A DNA stretch of 64,000 bases from UBA4744 sp963717135 (lineage in GTDB: Bacteria; Actinomycetota; Acidimicrobiia; Spongiisociales; UBA4744). The stretch is from the NCBI GenBank assembly GCA_963717135.1, contig CAVQVN010000002.1:1-64000 (forward strand), in the 5' to 3' direction. Positions 1 to 9,168 of this stretch are shown one piece after another. Below the pieces are notes generated by a model. It saw only the letters and a program-made list of their open reading frames with translations. It was not told where the DNA came from and ran no database searches. Position 1 is the first letter of the stretch, and each line of letters starts with the position of its first letter. Position numbers and translations under genes: made by a program.

Positions 1-849
1 GAGAATCACATCCACCTGGTCGCCTCGCTTGATCTGCGTGATCGGATCAGCGAGGGCGTTCCTCTGAGATATTGGGCTGGCGCAGCTCGTGGAGCAGGAG
101 GTTCATCATCGCCAGCAGGTAGGGAAGTGGTTTCTTCTCGATACCTATGAGGCTCTCCTCGAGCATGTGAAGATCCTCGACACTCTCCACCTGAGGGCGC
201 ATGTTCGAGCCTCGACCAGGGAACCACCCGTCCCACTGCTGGGTCGAGCACCATCTCGCCGATACGCGGTCGACTTGCTGGACCATGAAGCGAATTACGG
301 GACGGGGGGTGTAGAACTCGCCGGAGTCACCCGCGGCGTCCCGCATTTCTCGGAGCATCGACTCGTAGAGGTGGGCCATCGTATGGATGTCGTCGGACGA
401 CGTGAAGTTGATCTCGTTCACCTTGTCGACGACGTCGCGCAGTAGGTATCCGGAGAGCATCCGGTTGTTTGTCTCCTTGAACACCTGAGCGAGGACGTCG
501 CGCGGGTCGCGCGGTATCGGTGAGCAGGACCCTCGGAGGTACGGGAGCAGGTCGCCGTTGACGAAGTGCAGCAGAGCCTCACCGGTCCGCCCGTCACCGG
601 GTCGCCGCCCAGTCACGCCACCGGTACGGCTCCTCGATCGCCGTCCGATAGTCAGGGTCCGGGATCTCTCGCTTCCGCTCTACATCATCGAAGGCCTTCA
701 GGAACAGCAGCCACGCCAGCTGGGGGATTCGGTCGGTGTCCCCGCTCAGGCCGGCGTCCTTCCGCATGGTGTCGCGCGCCGTCTTGATCGCCGGCTCAGC
801 TTGGCCTGGGGCGTGGTCCTGGCGGACCCCTTCTTCTTGCCATGTTCTT
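1..849 (-). pseudogene. hsdM: Type I restriction-modification methylase HsdM, N-terminal part, frame-broken
   Basis: This is the N-terminal half of the DNA-methylating subunit of a type I restriction system; the rest lies beyond base 1. Reading leftwards from about 849, one frame gives the HsdM start region (GLSGDTDRIPQLAWLLFLKA), the next gives the family core (NRMLSGYLLRDVVDKVNEIN, then SGEFYTPRPVIRFMVQQVD), another gives MVLDP at the SAM-binding motif (normally DPACGTGG), and the last gives NALADPITQIKRGDQVDV. At least four or five frame changes separate well-conserved segments, while in-frame stops inside the segments are rare. This is either a young pseudogene or poor consensus sequence near a contig end; the dense, indel-only pattern fits the second at least as well. 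No hsdS is visible. Confidence 0.8.
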
Positions 850-1697
850 ACTCCTTGGATTCTGGGTCGCCGACCAGAAGTCCCGCAGGGTGACCATGGC
901 GTCGTCGATTGTGGACTCGGGGATATCGAGGTCGGCGGCTAAACGATCGTCGTCCTCGCCATCCAGCCGGGGGGTCGGCGAGTTCGGTTGGCACAGCGTG
1001 AGTGGCCCGGGTCGTGAGAACGTGGTCAACGACAGCTCGTCGCCGCGCATCAGGCTCGAGACCATCGTGGATGAGCACCAGCGTGTCCGGAAGATCCCGA
1101 ACACGACTGTTCAACCGGGCTGCGTAGTCTCGTGTGAAGGCGTGCAGCTTTTCGGCGAAGTGCTGTCGTCGATCGACTACCTCGACTTCGGTGGGCTGGA
1201 TTCCAGCGAAGCTGAGCTCCAGCCGATGATGAGACGCTCGGTCCCCGTGACTTCTTCCGCCCTCGCCACAACATCGATACGTATGTTGGCGAACACGCGT
1301 CCTGCCATACGTACTTCGATGGGCAACCGCCAGCCCGGCCTTCCAGCCTCGTCCGGTTCGAGTTTCTGTGGCGATCCGACGATGAAATCGATTCGGTCGC
1401 CATCGGGGTCGGTGGCGAGACACTCACTAGGTCGGCGCGGACCTGTTCGCCGCTCTGATCGGCGTCACGCCACGTCACGTCCGCGAGTGGCCCGAGCTCG
1501 GGTCGCCGATACGAAGTTCGAGCCATTCCACCCTTGAGAATCCACCTGCCCGGTTGGTGAGCCTCCAAACGGGCAAGTAGGCGACCAACGACCCAACCTG
1601 CGGCGAATCCGATCGAGGTCAACCCCAGTGGCGCGTGCCCGATTGGCCAGTCGCGCCTCAACTGCCTGCACAGCTTCACGGGCGTTTCGTCGGTCAT
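845..1697 (-). pseudogene. abiEii: AbiEii/AbiGii-type nucleotidyltransferase toxin, frame-broken
   Basis: This is the toxin half of an AbiE (type IV) toxin-antitoxin pair, a nucleotidyltransferase-fold protein. The pieces lie in different frames: VEARLANRARATGVDLDRIR near the start, RLLARLEAHQPGRWILKGGM before the catalytic region, TRARATRDVD-like residues, and a C-terminal RQHFAEKLHAFTRDYAARLN with VRDLPDTLVLIHDGL, which is characteristic of the family. The ATG at 1697 overlaps the antitoxin stop as ATGA, so the two were translationally coupled. Roughly five frame changes break the gene. It ends just before hsdM begins. Identity is confident from the motif order; whether the gene is truly inactive cannot be decided here. 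Confidence 0.75.
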
Positions 1698-2223
1698 AGG
1701 AGCCCTTCGAGTCGGAGCGCACGTTCGATGCGGAGTGCTGCAAGGGGGCCCGATTCCTCGGCACGACGAAGTAGCCCCTCTTTGGTGGCGGAGCCTCGGT
1801 CGCACGCCGAACAGCTCTGGCGAACTGGTCAAGCTCCAGGTCCGAAGCGGCGACATCGAGCAGTGTCCGGAATGGAGTGGTCGCACGGAACCCTTCCCGT
1901 CGCTCGAGGTCCTGAGCGGGGAGCTCGCCGCGGTGGAGGACGACGCCGTGCTGGGCCGGAAGTCGGGTGGGACGGTGAGCTGGACGCGGCTGGGTTAACG
2001 TCGCCGAGGTCGTGGACCGCAAGGGCCGTCTCGTGGGAGACGACGGCGCGCCCCACGACTCCAAAGGGTCCAGTGGACGAGGTGCTCGTTGTCCGGTTGG
2101 CCACTCTGGAAGCCGATAGATCGCACGTTCGACCTGCTGCCAGTTCCCCCGGTCGACGTGGTAGTTCTGCGCTGAGTACGAGTAGCCGATGCCTTGGCTT
2201 GACCGGCTGTGAAGTAGCCGCAT
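1694..2223 (-). pseudogene. abiEi: AbiEi-type antitoxin, frame-broken
   Basis: This is the antitoxin partner, a winged-helix regulator family with a C-terminal domain. The N-terminal segment reads QQVERAIYRLPEW, the next piece in another frame reads VSHETALAVHDLGDVNPA (the typical SHETAL..HDL..V.P signature), and the third returns to the first frame with HGVVLHRGELPAQDLERREG and ATTPFRTLLDVAASDLELDQ. The last codons read ALRIERALRLEGLL before a TGA that overlaps the toxin ATG. At least two or three frame changes are present. The pair sits between hsdR and hsdM, so it is embedded inside the restriction locus. The start at 2223 is approximate. Confidence 0.72.
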
Positions 2224-2350
2224 TGCGTCGCAGCGAGGTTGGTTAGATGTCGGCTGGAGGTCTATGCGGTCCGTACGCACTGCATGAAGTACATTCAATT
2301 TGTGAGTTATGTCGACTGTTTGGGCATAGAACTACAGTTTATATTGAGTT

Positions 2351-4711
2351 TCACGCAGTGTAGAGGAGCTCGTACAGCTCATCGATGGTTTCGTGCAGCG
2401 GCCTCTTGCCGCCGAAGTCGCGGCGATCTCGATCACGGTCCCGTGGCACTCGGGAAGGGGCGGCACGTCGAGCACGCGCAGGTCGTCGAGTTGGGTTATG
2501 CCGTGGTCCGCGTACTTGTCGAGTAGCTCCTCGAGCTCGCGCTGCCTCTGGGGCCACATCACCCGAGGAAGTCTGCATGCTCGCGTCGCAGGCGGTGGGC
2601 GCGGTCGACCGGCTCGTGTCGGGGCGTTCCATGCCACGTGGACGAGGACGTCGAGGGTCGGCGTCGGTGAGCCGGGTCGCTCCGCGATCTCCTCGAAGGC
2701 GATCCTCTCTTGGAGAGGGCCTCGTCGACGTCGCCGCGGCCGGCCCGATGGTGCCAACTTGCCCGAAGGTCGCCGGCCGCGGGAAGAGGTGCCGGACCTG
2801 ATCGGCGACGTAGTCGGCGTACTCGACGAGCCGTAGACTGCCGGTGGTCGGGTCGGGAAGGTAGAAGCCCTCTGCGGCGACAAAGACTTCGCTGTCGTCG
2901 ACGTAGTGCTTGCGGGCCCGATGCTCAATATCCTCGGCGTCGACCTCCCGCGGCCTCTTCGGTCTCGTACTCGGGCTCCGGTTCGGCGACTTCGGTCGTG
3001 TCTTCGACCTCGGCCTCCATCGTCCACCTCCTCGGTGATGAGGACGTTCGGGGGGCCCGTCGAACTCCGGGTCCTCGAACAACGCGGTCGCGCCGGAGTA
3101 GTCGATGATCTCGAAGCTCAGTTTGTCCACGTCCTCGTAGATACGCGTCCCGCGACCGATGATCTGCTTGAAGTCGACGATCGAGCCGATCGGCTTGAAG
3201 AGCACGATGTTCTTCACCGTCGGCATGTCCACACCGGTCGAGAGCAATCGCGAAGTGGTTGCGATGACCGGTTCCTCCGACTCCGGATCGGCGAACCTTC
3301 CGAGCAACTCTTCGCCCACGTCTCCTTCGGCCGAAACGATCCGAGCGACGTAGTCCGGGAACTGGCGAGTGAGATCCTGGTTCTCCTTCTGCATGGCGGC
3401 GCGCATCTGCTCAGCGTGCTCCTGATCCACGCAGAAGACGATCGTCTTCGCCATCCGGTCGGTCTTCTTCAGATACTCGGTCAGGTGGTGGGCCGCGGCT
3501 TGGGTTCGCGTGAGCAGCGAAACGACGCGTTCGAACTCCTGCGTCGTGTAGAGACCGGGCGGGATCTCCCTACCGAACATGTCCAGCTGACCCTCGTCGG
3601 GACCCCAGCCGTAGGCGTCTGGGCTGAGAACGACACGTCGGACCCGGTAGGGTGCGAGGAAGCCATCCTCGATGCCTTCCTTCAGCGAGTAGGTGTAGAG
3701 GGGATCGCCGAAGTAGGCGTAGGTGTCGACGTTGTCGTCACGCTTCGGCGTGGCCGTCATGCCGAGTTGTGTCGCCGGCGCGAAGTGGTCGAGGATGCCG
3801 CGCCACGTGGACTCGTCGCGGGCACTGCCTCGGTGGCACTCGTCGACGACTACGAGGTCGAAGAAGTCCTCCGGGTAGTCGCGGAAGATCCCGAGGTTGT
3901 CGCCGGAATCGGCGAGCGCCTGATAGAGGGCGAAGTAGATCTCGCGGCCGTCTTGGCTTCGCCGCCGACCTTCCAGATGGCGTCGCCGAAGACCGGCTGG
4001 AACTCTCGCTGGATCGGCTGGTCGACGAGGATGTTGCGATCGGCCAGATAGAGGAACCGCGGCTTGCGGTCGGCCTGCCATCGCTCTTCCACAGCTTCCA
4101 CACGATCTGTATGGCGACGAAGGTCTTCCCGGTGCCGGTGGCCATCGTGAGCAGCACTCGTCTTTCGCCTCCAAGACGGCTTGCAGGGCCCGGTGGATGG
4201 CGACCCGCTGGTAGTAGCGCGGTTCCTTTACGGAACCATCCGGGTTGCGGAGTGTCCGGTCGAACGGGAAACGGACGACGTCCGCCATCGGTTCGGTGAG
4301 GCCCTTCCATGCCCGGTATCGCTGCCACAGTTCGTCGGGTTCCGGGAACCCAGTGAGGTTGCGTTCAACACCCGTGTCGTAGTCGTGTTCGACGACGCCC
4401 TGACCGTTGGTGGAATAGGCGAGCGGAAGATCGAGGAGCTGGGCATAGTTCATGGCCTGCTGCAGTCCCTGCCCCGGGATCTTGAAGAGCCGCTTCGCTT
4501 CGACGACCGCAATGGGGAGATTCGGCTCGAACTCGAGGACGTAGTCGGCCCGCAGCGGCTTGCCCCGTCGGTACTTGCGACCCTTCGGGATGATCCGCCC
4601 GTCGGTGATCGGGTACTGCTCGATGAATCTGTCCTTCCAGCCGGCCGCCTCCAGCTTCGGGATCACGTAGTCCCGGCAGGTATCTGATTCAAGGGGGCCA
4701 GCAGAGGTCAT
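2351..4711 (-). pseudogene. hsdR: Type I restriction endonuclease/translocase HsdR, frame-broken
   Basis: This is the motor and nuclease subunit of the type I system. The N-terminal nuclease domain is readable from ATG 4711 (ADYVLEFEPNLPIAVVEAKR contains the D...ExK core). The Walker A motif appears only in a second frame (VLLTMATGTGKTFVAIQIVW), after which the original frame resumes with the Walker B/DExH motif (FFDLVVVDECHRGSA), TGMTATP-like motif III and the helicase C core (DFKQIIGRGTRIYED). The C-terminal third shifts repeatedly but ends in frame with HETIDELYELLYTA. The 789-codon frame stays open only because the indels compensate. Length fits a complete HsdR. The upstream TTG at 4720 is a less likely start than ATG 4711. 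Confidence 0.85.
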
Positions 4712-5030
4712 AGGCAACAAGCTAACCGCTGAGCCGGGACTGTCCCAGCGCTGGCCTCACCGTGAGGTAGCCTCCGGATCCTTATGGAAGCCGGGAAACA
4801 GCTAGTTGGTGTCGTTCCGAATCGGCTCTGCGCCAGCGAGCGAGCACCGAAACCGAATAGGGACGATCCCATGGTTCAGATGGCGAGTGACTGGCAAGCC
4901 GGTGGCAGCTCTGCGGAATGGTGGGGCGTCGGTGGTGCCGCGGGGCCGGCAGGGCCGGAACGCATGTATGAGGTCCGTGGTCTTATGGCGTCCATGGGCG
5001 AAAAGCTCGCAGTGATCGTCATGGTCGAAC
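4712..5030. other. Intergenic stretch with no recognisable gene
   Basis: About 320 bases separate leftward hsdR from the rightward gene at 5031. An open frame exists from 4784 but its translation is compositionally odd and resembles no family. Promoters for both flanking genes would be expected here. I see no strong consensus boxes, hairpins or repeats. Confidence 0.4.
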
Positions 5031-5696
5031 ATGAGCTCGATTGCTGGGACCTGGAGCTCCCAACCGAAGAAGGTCGATCAGGTTGCCAAAGAGATGGCAC
5101 GCCGGGCTCTCGCCGAGTCGGCGGCTACGTACGTGATCAGCCTCGGGCACGATCTTGCCAATCTCGTCGGGCGTGTTCTCGCCCTGGATGCGGCGAGCCA
5201 CGACAAACTCGAGGAGAAGCTCAATACCAGGCTTCTACCGGGTTCATCCGATCGCGGTGATTGGCTATCGCTGAGCGATATCCGAGAACTCCGACAGATT
5301 GCGTCCGGCGTTGGCTCCGGCGACCTTGTCGAGTTGGTTGATCCGGCCCATCGACTCCGGATCACGAAGTCCTGGCGGGAACTCGAGGAGAGTCGAGGAG
5401 GAGACTTCCATCGGTGGAGGCCCCAATCCGCTGGCATTGTGGGTGCTGCTCTCGGTCAGTTCGGAGTCACCGATGGCGAAACCAAGGTCTACTCCATCAC
5501 AGCCGGCCGTGAGGTCGGACGAGACCTGCCAGGCAAGCTGGCGGAGCAAATACGTGATCTCGTCCACGTTGCACTGAGGGACCTCACTGCGGCGATGGAA
5601 GCAGTCTCCGACGCCTTGGTTCCGGTTGTCGAACGCACCACGGGGCTGCGGTTCAAACCGACGGATCAAGACTCACCCGATGTGAGGCAAACCTGA
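5031..5696 (+). CDS. Hypothetical protein, predicted soluble and mostly helical
   Basis: This is a 221-residue protein I do not recognise. It has no signal peptide or membrane segment. The sequence is rich in Ala, Leu, Glu and Asp with heptad-like stretches, for example around residues 15-60 and the C-terminal 60 residues. Third-position G/C bias supports coding. It faces the nurA-herA pair convergently and stands beside the restriction/AbiE cluster, so a role in defence or in mobile-element biology is possible by context only. The ATG at 5031 is used because coding bias begins there. Its stop lies about 120 bases before a tRNA-Val-like remnant, so it may be the last gene of an integrated segment. 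Confidence 0.5.
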   Translation: MSSIAGTWSSQPKKVDQVAKEMARRALAESAATYVISLGHDLANLVGRVLALDAASHDKLEEKLNTRLLPGSSDRGDWLSLSDIRELRQIASGVGSGDLVELVDPAHRLRITKSWRELEESRGGDFHRWRPQSAGIVGAALGQFGVTDGETKVYSITAGREVGRDLPGKLAEQIRDLVHVALRDLTAAMEAVSDALVPVVERTTGLRFKPTDQDSPDVRQT

Positions 5697-5819
5697 CACA
5701 GATCTGACACAAGCCGACGCGAAACAGTGCGAAACGGTGAAGTCGAGCGAAGCGCGAAAGCCCTGCTCAGAGGCGGTTTCCGGGCAAACCCCCAGGTCAG
5801 CGAACTGCCCTGATAAGCC

Positions 5820-5838
5820 TTCACACGGCAGAGGTCAC
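5820..5838 (+). repeat. tRNA-Val(CAC)-like fragment, copy 1
   Basis: Nineteen bases (TTCACACGGCAGAGGTCAC) are identical to 15671-15689. They match the anticodon loop (CAC), the 3' anticodon stem and the variable loop of an actinobacterial tRNA-Val. The T-arm that follows at the second copy is degraded here, and no 5' tRNA half precedes it. It is best read as an integration scar or decayed attachment site. It lies between the unknown gene and the end of herA. Confidence 0.5.
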
Positions 5839-5870
5839 AGACCCAACCCCTGGTGCGAGTGGGCGAAGTG

Positions 5871-7904
5871 TCAGAGAATCCCTGTCGGATCAGTTGCCAG
5901 CTCGACGCTGCCACCGGGGTTCCGTTTGACCAGCTCCTTTGAAACGAGGATGTAGTCCTTGCCGTCTTTCGACTTCACTTGTCCAACTCGCTTGCCAAAG
6001 CTTCGCAATGCCTCCATGAGTGGTTCGATCTCGGCGGCTAGTTGACCCTCCCCGAAAGTGAAGCAGTAGGTGTCTTGGAGTTCGGATGGACAGTGTTCGG
6101 CCACCTTGAATTGCAGGTTCCACTGCTTGATCGCCGCTGCGCCGTTGATGGGCTCACCGGAAGGTGCGATCGGTGCGCAGACCCTGACAGCGCTTGAAGC
6201 GAGGGCCGCCTCGACCGCCCCGCGGTAGGTGTTCCGGATGGTCTGTTGTTCTTCTCCGAAGAGAAGGGCCGGTGCAACGACCGGTTTTGAGCGTTTGGGG
6301 AGTTCGGCTACGTAGTCGTCGAAGCTGTGAATCCTGGCGGAGAGAACAAAAGGCTGGTCCGGGGCCGACCAGTAGTAGGCGTTGCCACGGATCGGCTCAT
6401 TGAGCAACTGGCTCAACACATCGTCCGAGTAGTGGGCGTTCACCCGCTTCAGGGCATAGAGGTCACCTTCAGCGACCAGGTGGAATGAGAAGAAGTTGTC
6501 GCCCTGGCTGAGTAACCGAGGGTCGATCGCTGATGGCTGCTGGGTTATCAGAATCGAGCCCAGCTGGTACTTCCGTCCCTCTTTGGCCCATTCAACAAAG
6601 GGAGAGGTGTCGGACGACTTGGGACTCAACACGCTCTGAGCTTCTTCGATCACGGCGATGGTCGGGACCATTGCGTCCTGAGATCCCTCAGTGAAGTTAC
6701 GTTGGTTGTGCCGGAACACCGATGACAACAGCAAGCCCGCTACTTGCTCGCCCTTGGTAGAGGAGAGCAGAGAGATGTCTACCACCACGATCCGGCCCTT
6801 ACGGAGGTGATCCAGCGCAGCAGTTCGCAAGTCCGAAGACGGGTCGTGCAGCGTCTGCACAACCGGGATGAGGTTGTTCTTCACCGCACCGATAACCGCA
6901 TCGTCCCGCCCCGGCTTGAGGTGTAGCAGCTTGCCTATCTCGGCGTCGTCGACCCGATAGCCATCTGCGGCCAAGCACTGAATGAGTTCAGCCCACTCGG
7001 CCGGTCTGGTACCTCGCAAACGGTTGGCAAAGACCATTTCCTGTTTCTGAGAGGAAATGGCGTGGGCCACCACGTCCGACGGGCGGAGTTTTGCCAGGTT
7101 GAATCGAACCCGACCCTGGACCCAAGGCGCGTGTTGGGGTGCTGATTGGCGATCAGTGAAGACCACCAGCTTGTCAGCGAGGTGGGGGACCGATGCCAAA
7201 CCGGGGTGGCCGAGCTGATCAGGAAACGCATATTCGCCTTCGGGGTCGAAGATCAGCATGCCGCCCGGTTGCTTCTGCTCATACAGGCGAGCAATGAGGA
7301 GTTTGACCAGGTTCGACTTGCCGTAACCGGCCCGGGCGAACACATAGGTACGGCGGGCGATCAGCCGCTCGATATCGAACTTGATGGGCAGTGCGGGTTT
7401 TTGGTCGATCCCGTCGTAGATGGCATCGCCGAGAGCAAGATGACCGATCTCAACGGGCGTCTCGTCGTCTCGGAGACCGATTCCGCAGACGAAATTCAGA
7501 ACCTCATCAGTCGGTGCGCCCACTTCTGCGCCGAGGTGGGGCAGGCGCCGAATGCTGGGGGAGAAGCGATAGCGGCCGTCCCCATTGCTGACCGATCCAA
7601 GGAGTTTGACGTTGACGTTGTAGCGGAGTTTGGAGAGCTTCAGTTGCTCTGGAACGGCTTGGCCGAGGCGGCTCATCGTCGACAGATACTCATCACCGTC
7701 GAGGCCGGCCATTGCGCCGGTCGGTCGGAATTTGGTGATACGCCCGAGCACGGCCCGGTCCGGGCCGGAACCGACCAGGAGGAAGCTGCCGATCACAGGG
7801 GTGTCGCCGGATTCGTAGGGGGTGATGATGTCCGCCCGGAATTCAAGGCCTGCTTCGCTGAATCCTCGGAACACGCCGAGCTGCCGGTCGATGAACGCCG
7901 TCAT
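5871..7904 (-). CDS. herA: HerA-type ATPase/DNA translocase
   Basis: HerA proteins are hexameric FtsK/HerA-superfamily ATPases that translocate DNA and drive the NurA nuclease in end resection or in defence. Of 677 residues, about 1-165 form a HAS-barrel-like N-terminal domain. The Walker A motif (FARAGYGKS, near residues 189-197) matches the AxxxxGKS form, Walker B with double glutamate is TIAVIEEAQSVL, and GRKYQLGSILITQQPSAID is the typical sensor/arginine-finger region. A C-terminal region of about 170 residues is unassigned. ATG 7904 is preferred over TTG 7910 because AGGAGG lies six bases upstream. The ATG overlaps the nurA stop as ATGA, showing coupled translation. Unlike the restriction genes to its left, it is fully intact. 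Confidence 0.88.
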   Translation of the reverse strand: MTAFIDRQLGVFRGFSEAGLEFRADIITPYESGDTPVIGSFLLVGSGPDRAVLGRITKFRPTGAMAGLDGDEYLSTMSRLGQAVPEQLKLSKLRYNVNVKLLGSVSNGDGRYRFSPSIRRLPHLGAEVGAPTDEVLNFVCGIGLRDDETPVEIGHLALGDAIYDGIDQKPALPIKFDIERLIARRTYVFARAGYGKSNLVKLLIARLYEQKQPGGMLIFDPEGEYAFPDQLGHPGLASVPHLADKLVVFTDRQSAPQHAPWVQGRVRFNLAKLRPSDVVAHAISSQKQEMVFANRLRGTRPAEWAELIQCLAADGYRVDDAEIGKLLHLKPGRDDAVIGAVKNNLIPVVQTLHDPSSDLRTAALDHLRKGRIVVVDISLLSSTKGEQVAGLLLSSVFRHNQRNFTEGSQDAMVPTIAVIEEAQSVLSPKSSDTSPFVEWAKEGRKYQLGSILITQQPSAIDPRLLSQGDNFFSFHLVAEGDLYALKRVNAHYSDDVLSQLLNEPIRGNAYYWSAPDQPFVLSARIHSFDDYVAELPKRSKPVVAPALLFGEEQQTIRNTYRGAVEAALASSAVRVCAPIAPSGEPINGAAAIKQWNLQFKVAEHCPSELQDTYCFTFGEGQLAAEIEPLMEALRSFGKRVGQVKSKDGKDYILVSKELVKRNPGGSVELATDPTGIL

Positions 7905-8965
7905 TTCCAACCTCCTGATTGGAGAGCCCGGCCCAATGTCACGTGGGCGATGACCTCTTCAGATTCGTGTGTGGTGAAGCCTTGGGTGAGTGCTTCGAGC
8001 AGCTCGTCGGCGAGGACCTCCAGTTCCAGGCCATGAATGACTGCGTGCTCGTGGGCTCGCATCAAAGGCTCGGGGTATCCCACCACTGGGAAGGAGTCCA
8101 TGGCGGTGGCGGCCAGGTGCTCGAAGATGGTGGGCGTGTGCGCGGCTAACCAATGGGGTATGTCAACCGGGAAGACTGGGCTGTCTGGATGGGCGCCGAG
8201 TTTGCCCAGGTGGAGGCGACCCATCTGCTGATCGGCCCATTCGGGATAGCGGCGGTAGGCCTTCTGTTCGAGGGTGAGCGGGACCTGGGTGTAGAGGGGT
8301 CCGATTCTGGTGAAGGGTTGCTCCAGAGCAACCGCGAGCGACAGGTAATTGAGCACTTGGGACCGTTTGGCGACTCCGACCAGCAGCCGGCCGGTCTGGT
8401 GGTAGGCCTCTTGGAAGGAGACGTCAAGGCGTTGGCGAGCCTCATCGCCGAACTTCAAGGTCCTGAGCAACCCATCGCGGAGGATTAGCCGGTGTTCGAG
8501 ATCCGGGTCCCAGGCCATTTCGAGCACCACGGCCCACTCGATCAAATCACGCAGGGTTCCGAGGTGGTCGGGGCGGGGGTCGGTGCCCGGTTGGGGAAGG
8601 AACCGGGACAACTGAGCGTAAGGAAGGTCGAGGCGGTCCATCAGTTGGCGCATGGCGGGGATCACGGAGACCTGTTCTGAGAGATCGCCGAGGTCCTTGG
8701 AGAGGGGGAGCACCTCGAGCAGGTGTTCGAAGCCGGTTGAGTCGACCACCCGGAGAATCTCGATGTGCAACGGATCCAGCGCCACGTGATTCTGGCCACC
8801 ATCCGTTGCCACGGCCGCGATGGTCGGCACTGCAGATTCCTGGATGGGCATGATCCTCAAGTTGCGGACTTCCTGACGGAGGGCGTCAACCGCTGGCATC
8901 TCGGACAATGCGGCGCGTCGCAGCTTCTCGCGCAGGGTCTCGAGGTCGATGCTGGCCAACGACAC
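7901..8965 (-). CDS. nurA: NurA-family nuclease
   Basis: NurA is a nuclease with an RNase-H-like fold that works with HerA on double-stranded DNA ends. In this 354-residue protein the expected landmarks are present: the first acidic motif VATDGGQ (Asp near 55), the LILRDGLLR motif (Asp near 164), the GVAKRSQVLNYL region, and the C-terminal VVGYPEPLMRAHEHAVI motif typical of the family. The start is GTG 8965. It is followed by herA with a 4-base overlap, and no Mre11 or Rad50 homologue lies next to it. nurA-herA is standard in archaea and patchy in bacteria, where it can be repair or anti-phage equipment. The defence-gene surroundings favour the second reading but do not prove it. Confidence 0.82.
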   Translation of the reverse strand: MSLASIDLETLREKLRRAALSEMPAVDALRQEVRNLRIMPIQESAVPTIAAVATDGGQNHVALDPLHIEILRVVDSTGFEHLLEVLPLSKDLGDLSEQVSVIPAMRQLMDRLDLPYAQLSRFLPQPGTDPRPDHLGTLRDLIEWAVVLEMAWDPDLEHRLILRDGLLRTLKFGDEARQRLDVSFQEAYHQTGRLLVGVAKRSQVLNYLSLAVALEQPFTRIGPLYTQVPLTLEQKAYRRYPEWADQQMGRLHLGKLGAHPDSPVFPVDIPHWLAAHTPTIFEHLAATAMDSFPVVGYPEPLMRAHEHAVIHGLELEVLADELLEALTQGFTTHESEEVIAHVTLGRALQSGGWK

Positions 8966-9168
8966 GTGACATCCCTTCGGGATGGGAACTTCGCGCAGGT
9001 TTCATCGGCATTGCGATAGCTGCTCTTGAGGAGGTGTCGGAGCGGCCAATGTCACCTGAGTCGGACATTGTTCGAATCTGGAGACGGATTGCGCGGCGGG
9101 CGAGGGTCGCTATGAACCCGCCGCCGGAAGGCAGTCTCCTTCTGTCGAATGCCGCACTGTCACGCTGT

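Noticed and set aside
2906..4051. A 381-codon rightward frame over hsdR
   Set aside because: It is antisense to conserved helicase motifs of HsdR and has Arg/Val-rich shadow composition.
4784..5260. A 158-codon frame overlapping the gene at 5031
   Set aside because: Its second half overlaps the better-supported 5031 frame, and its composition is not protein-like.
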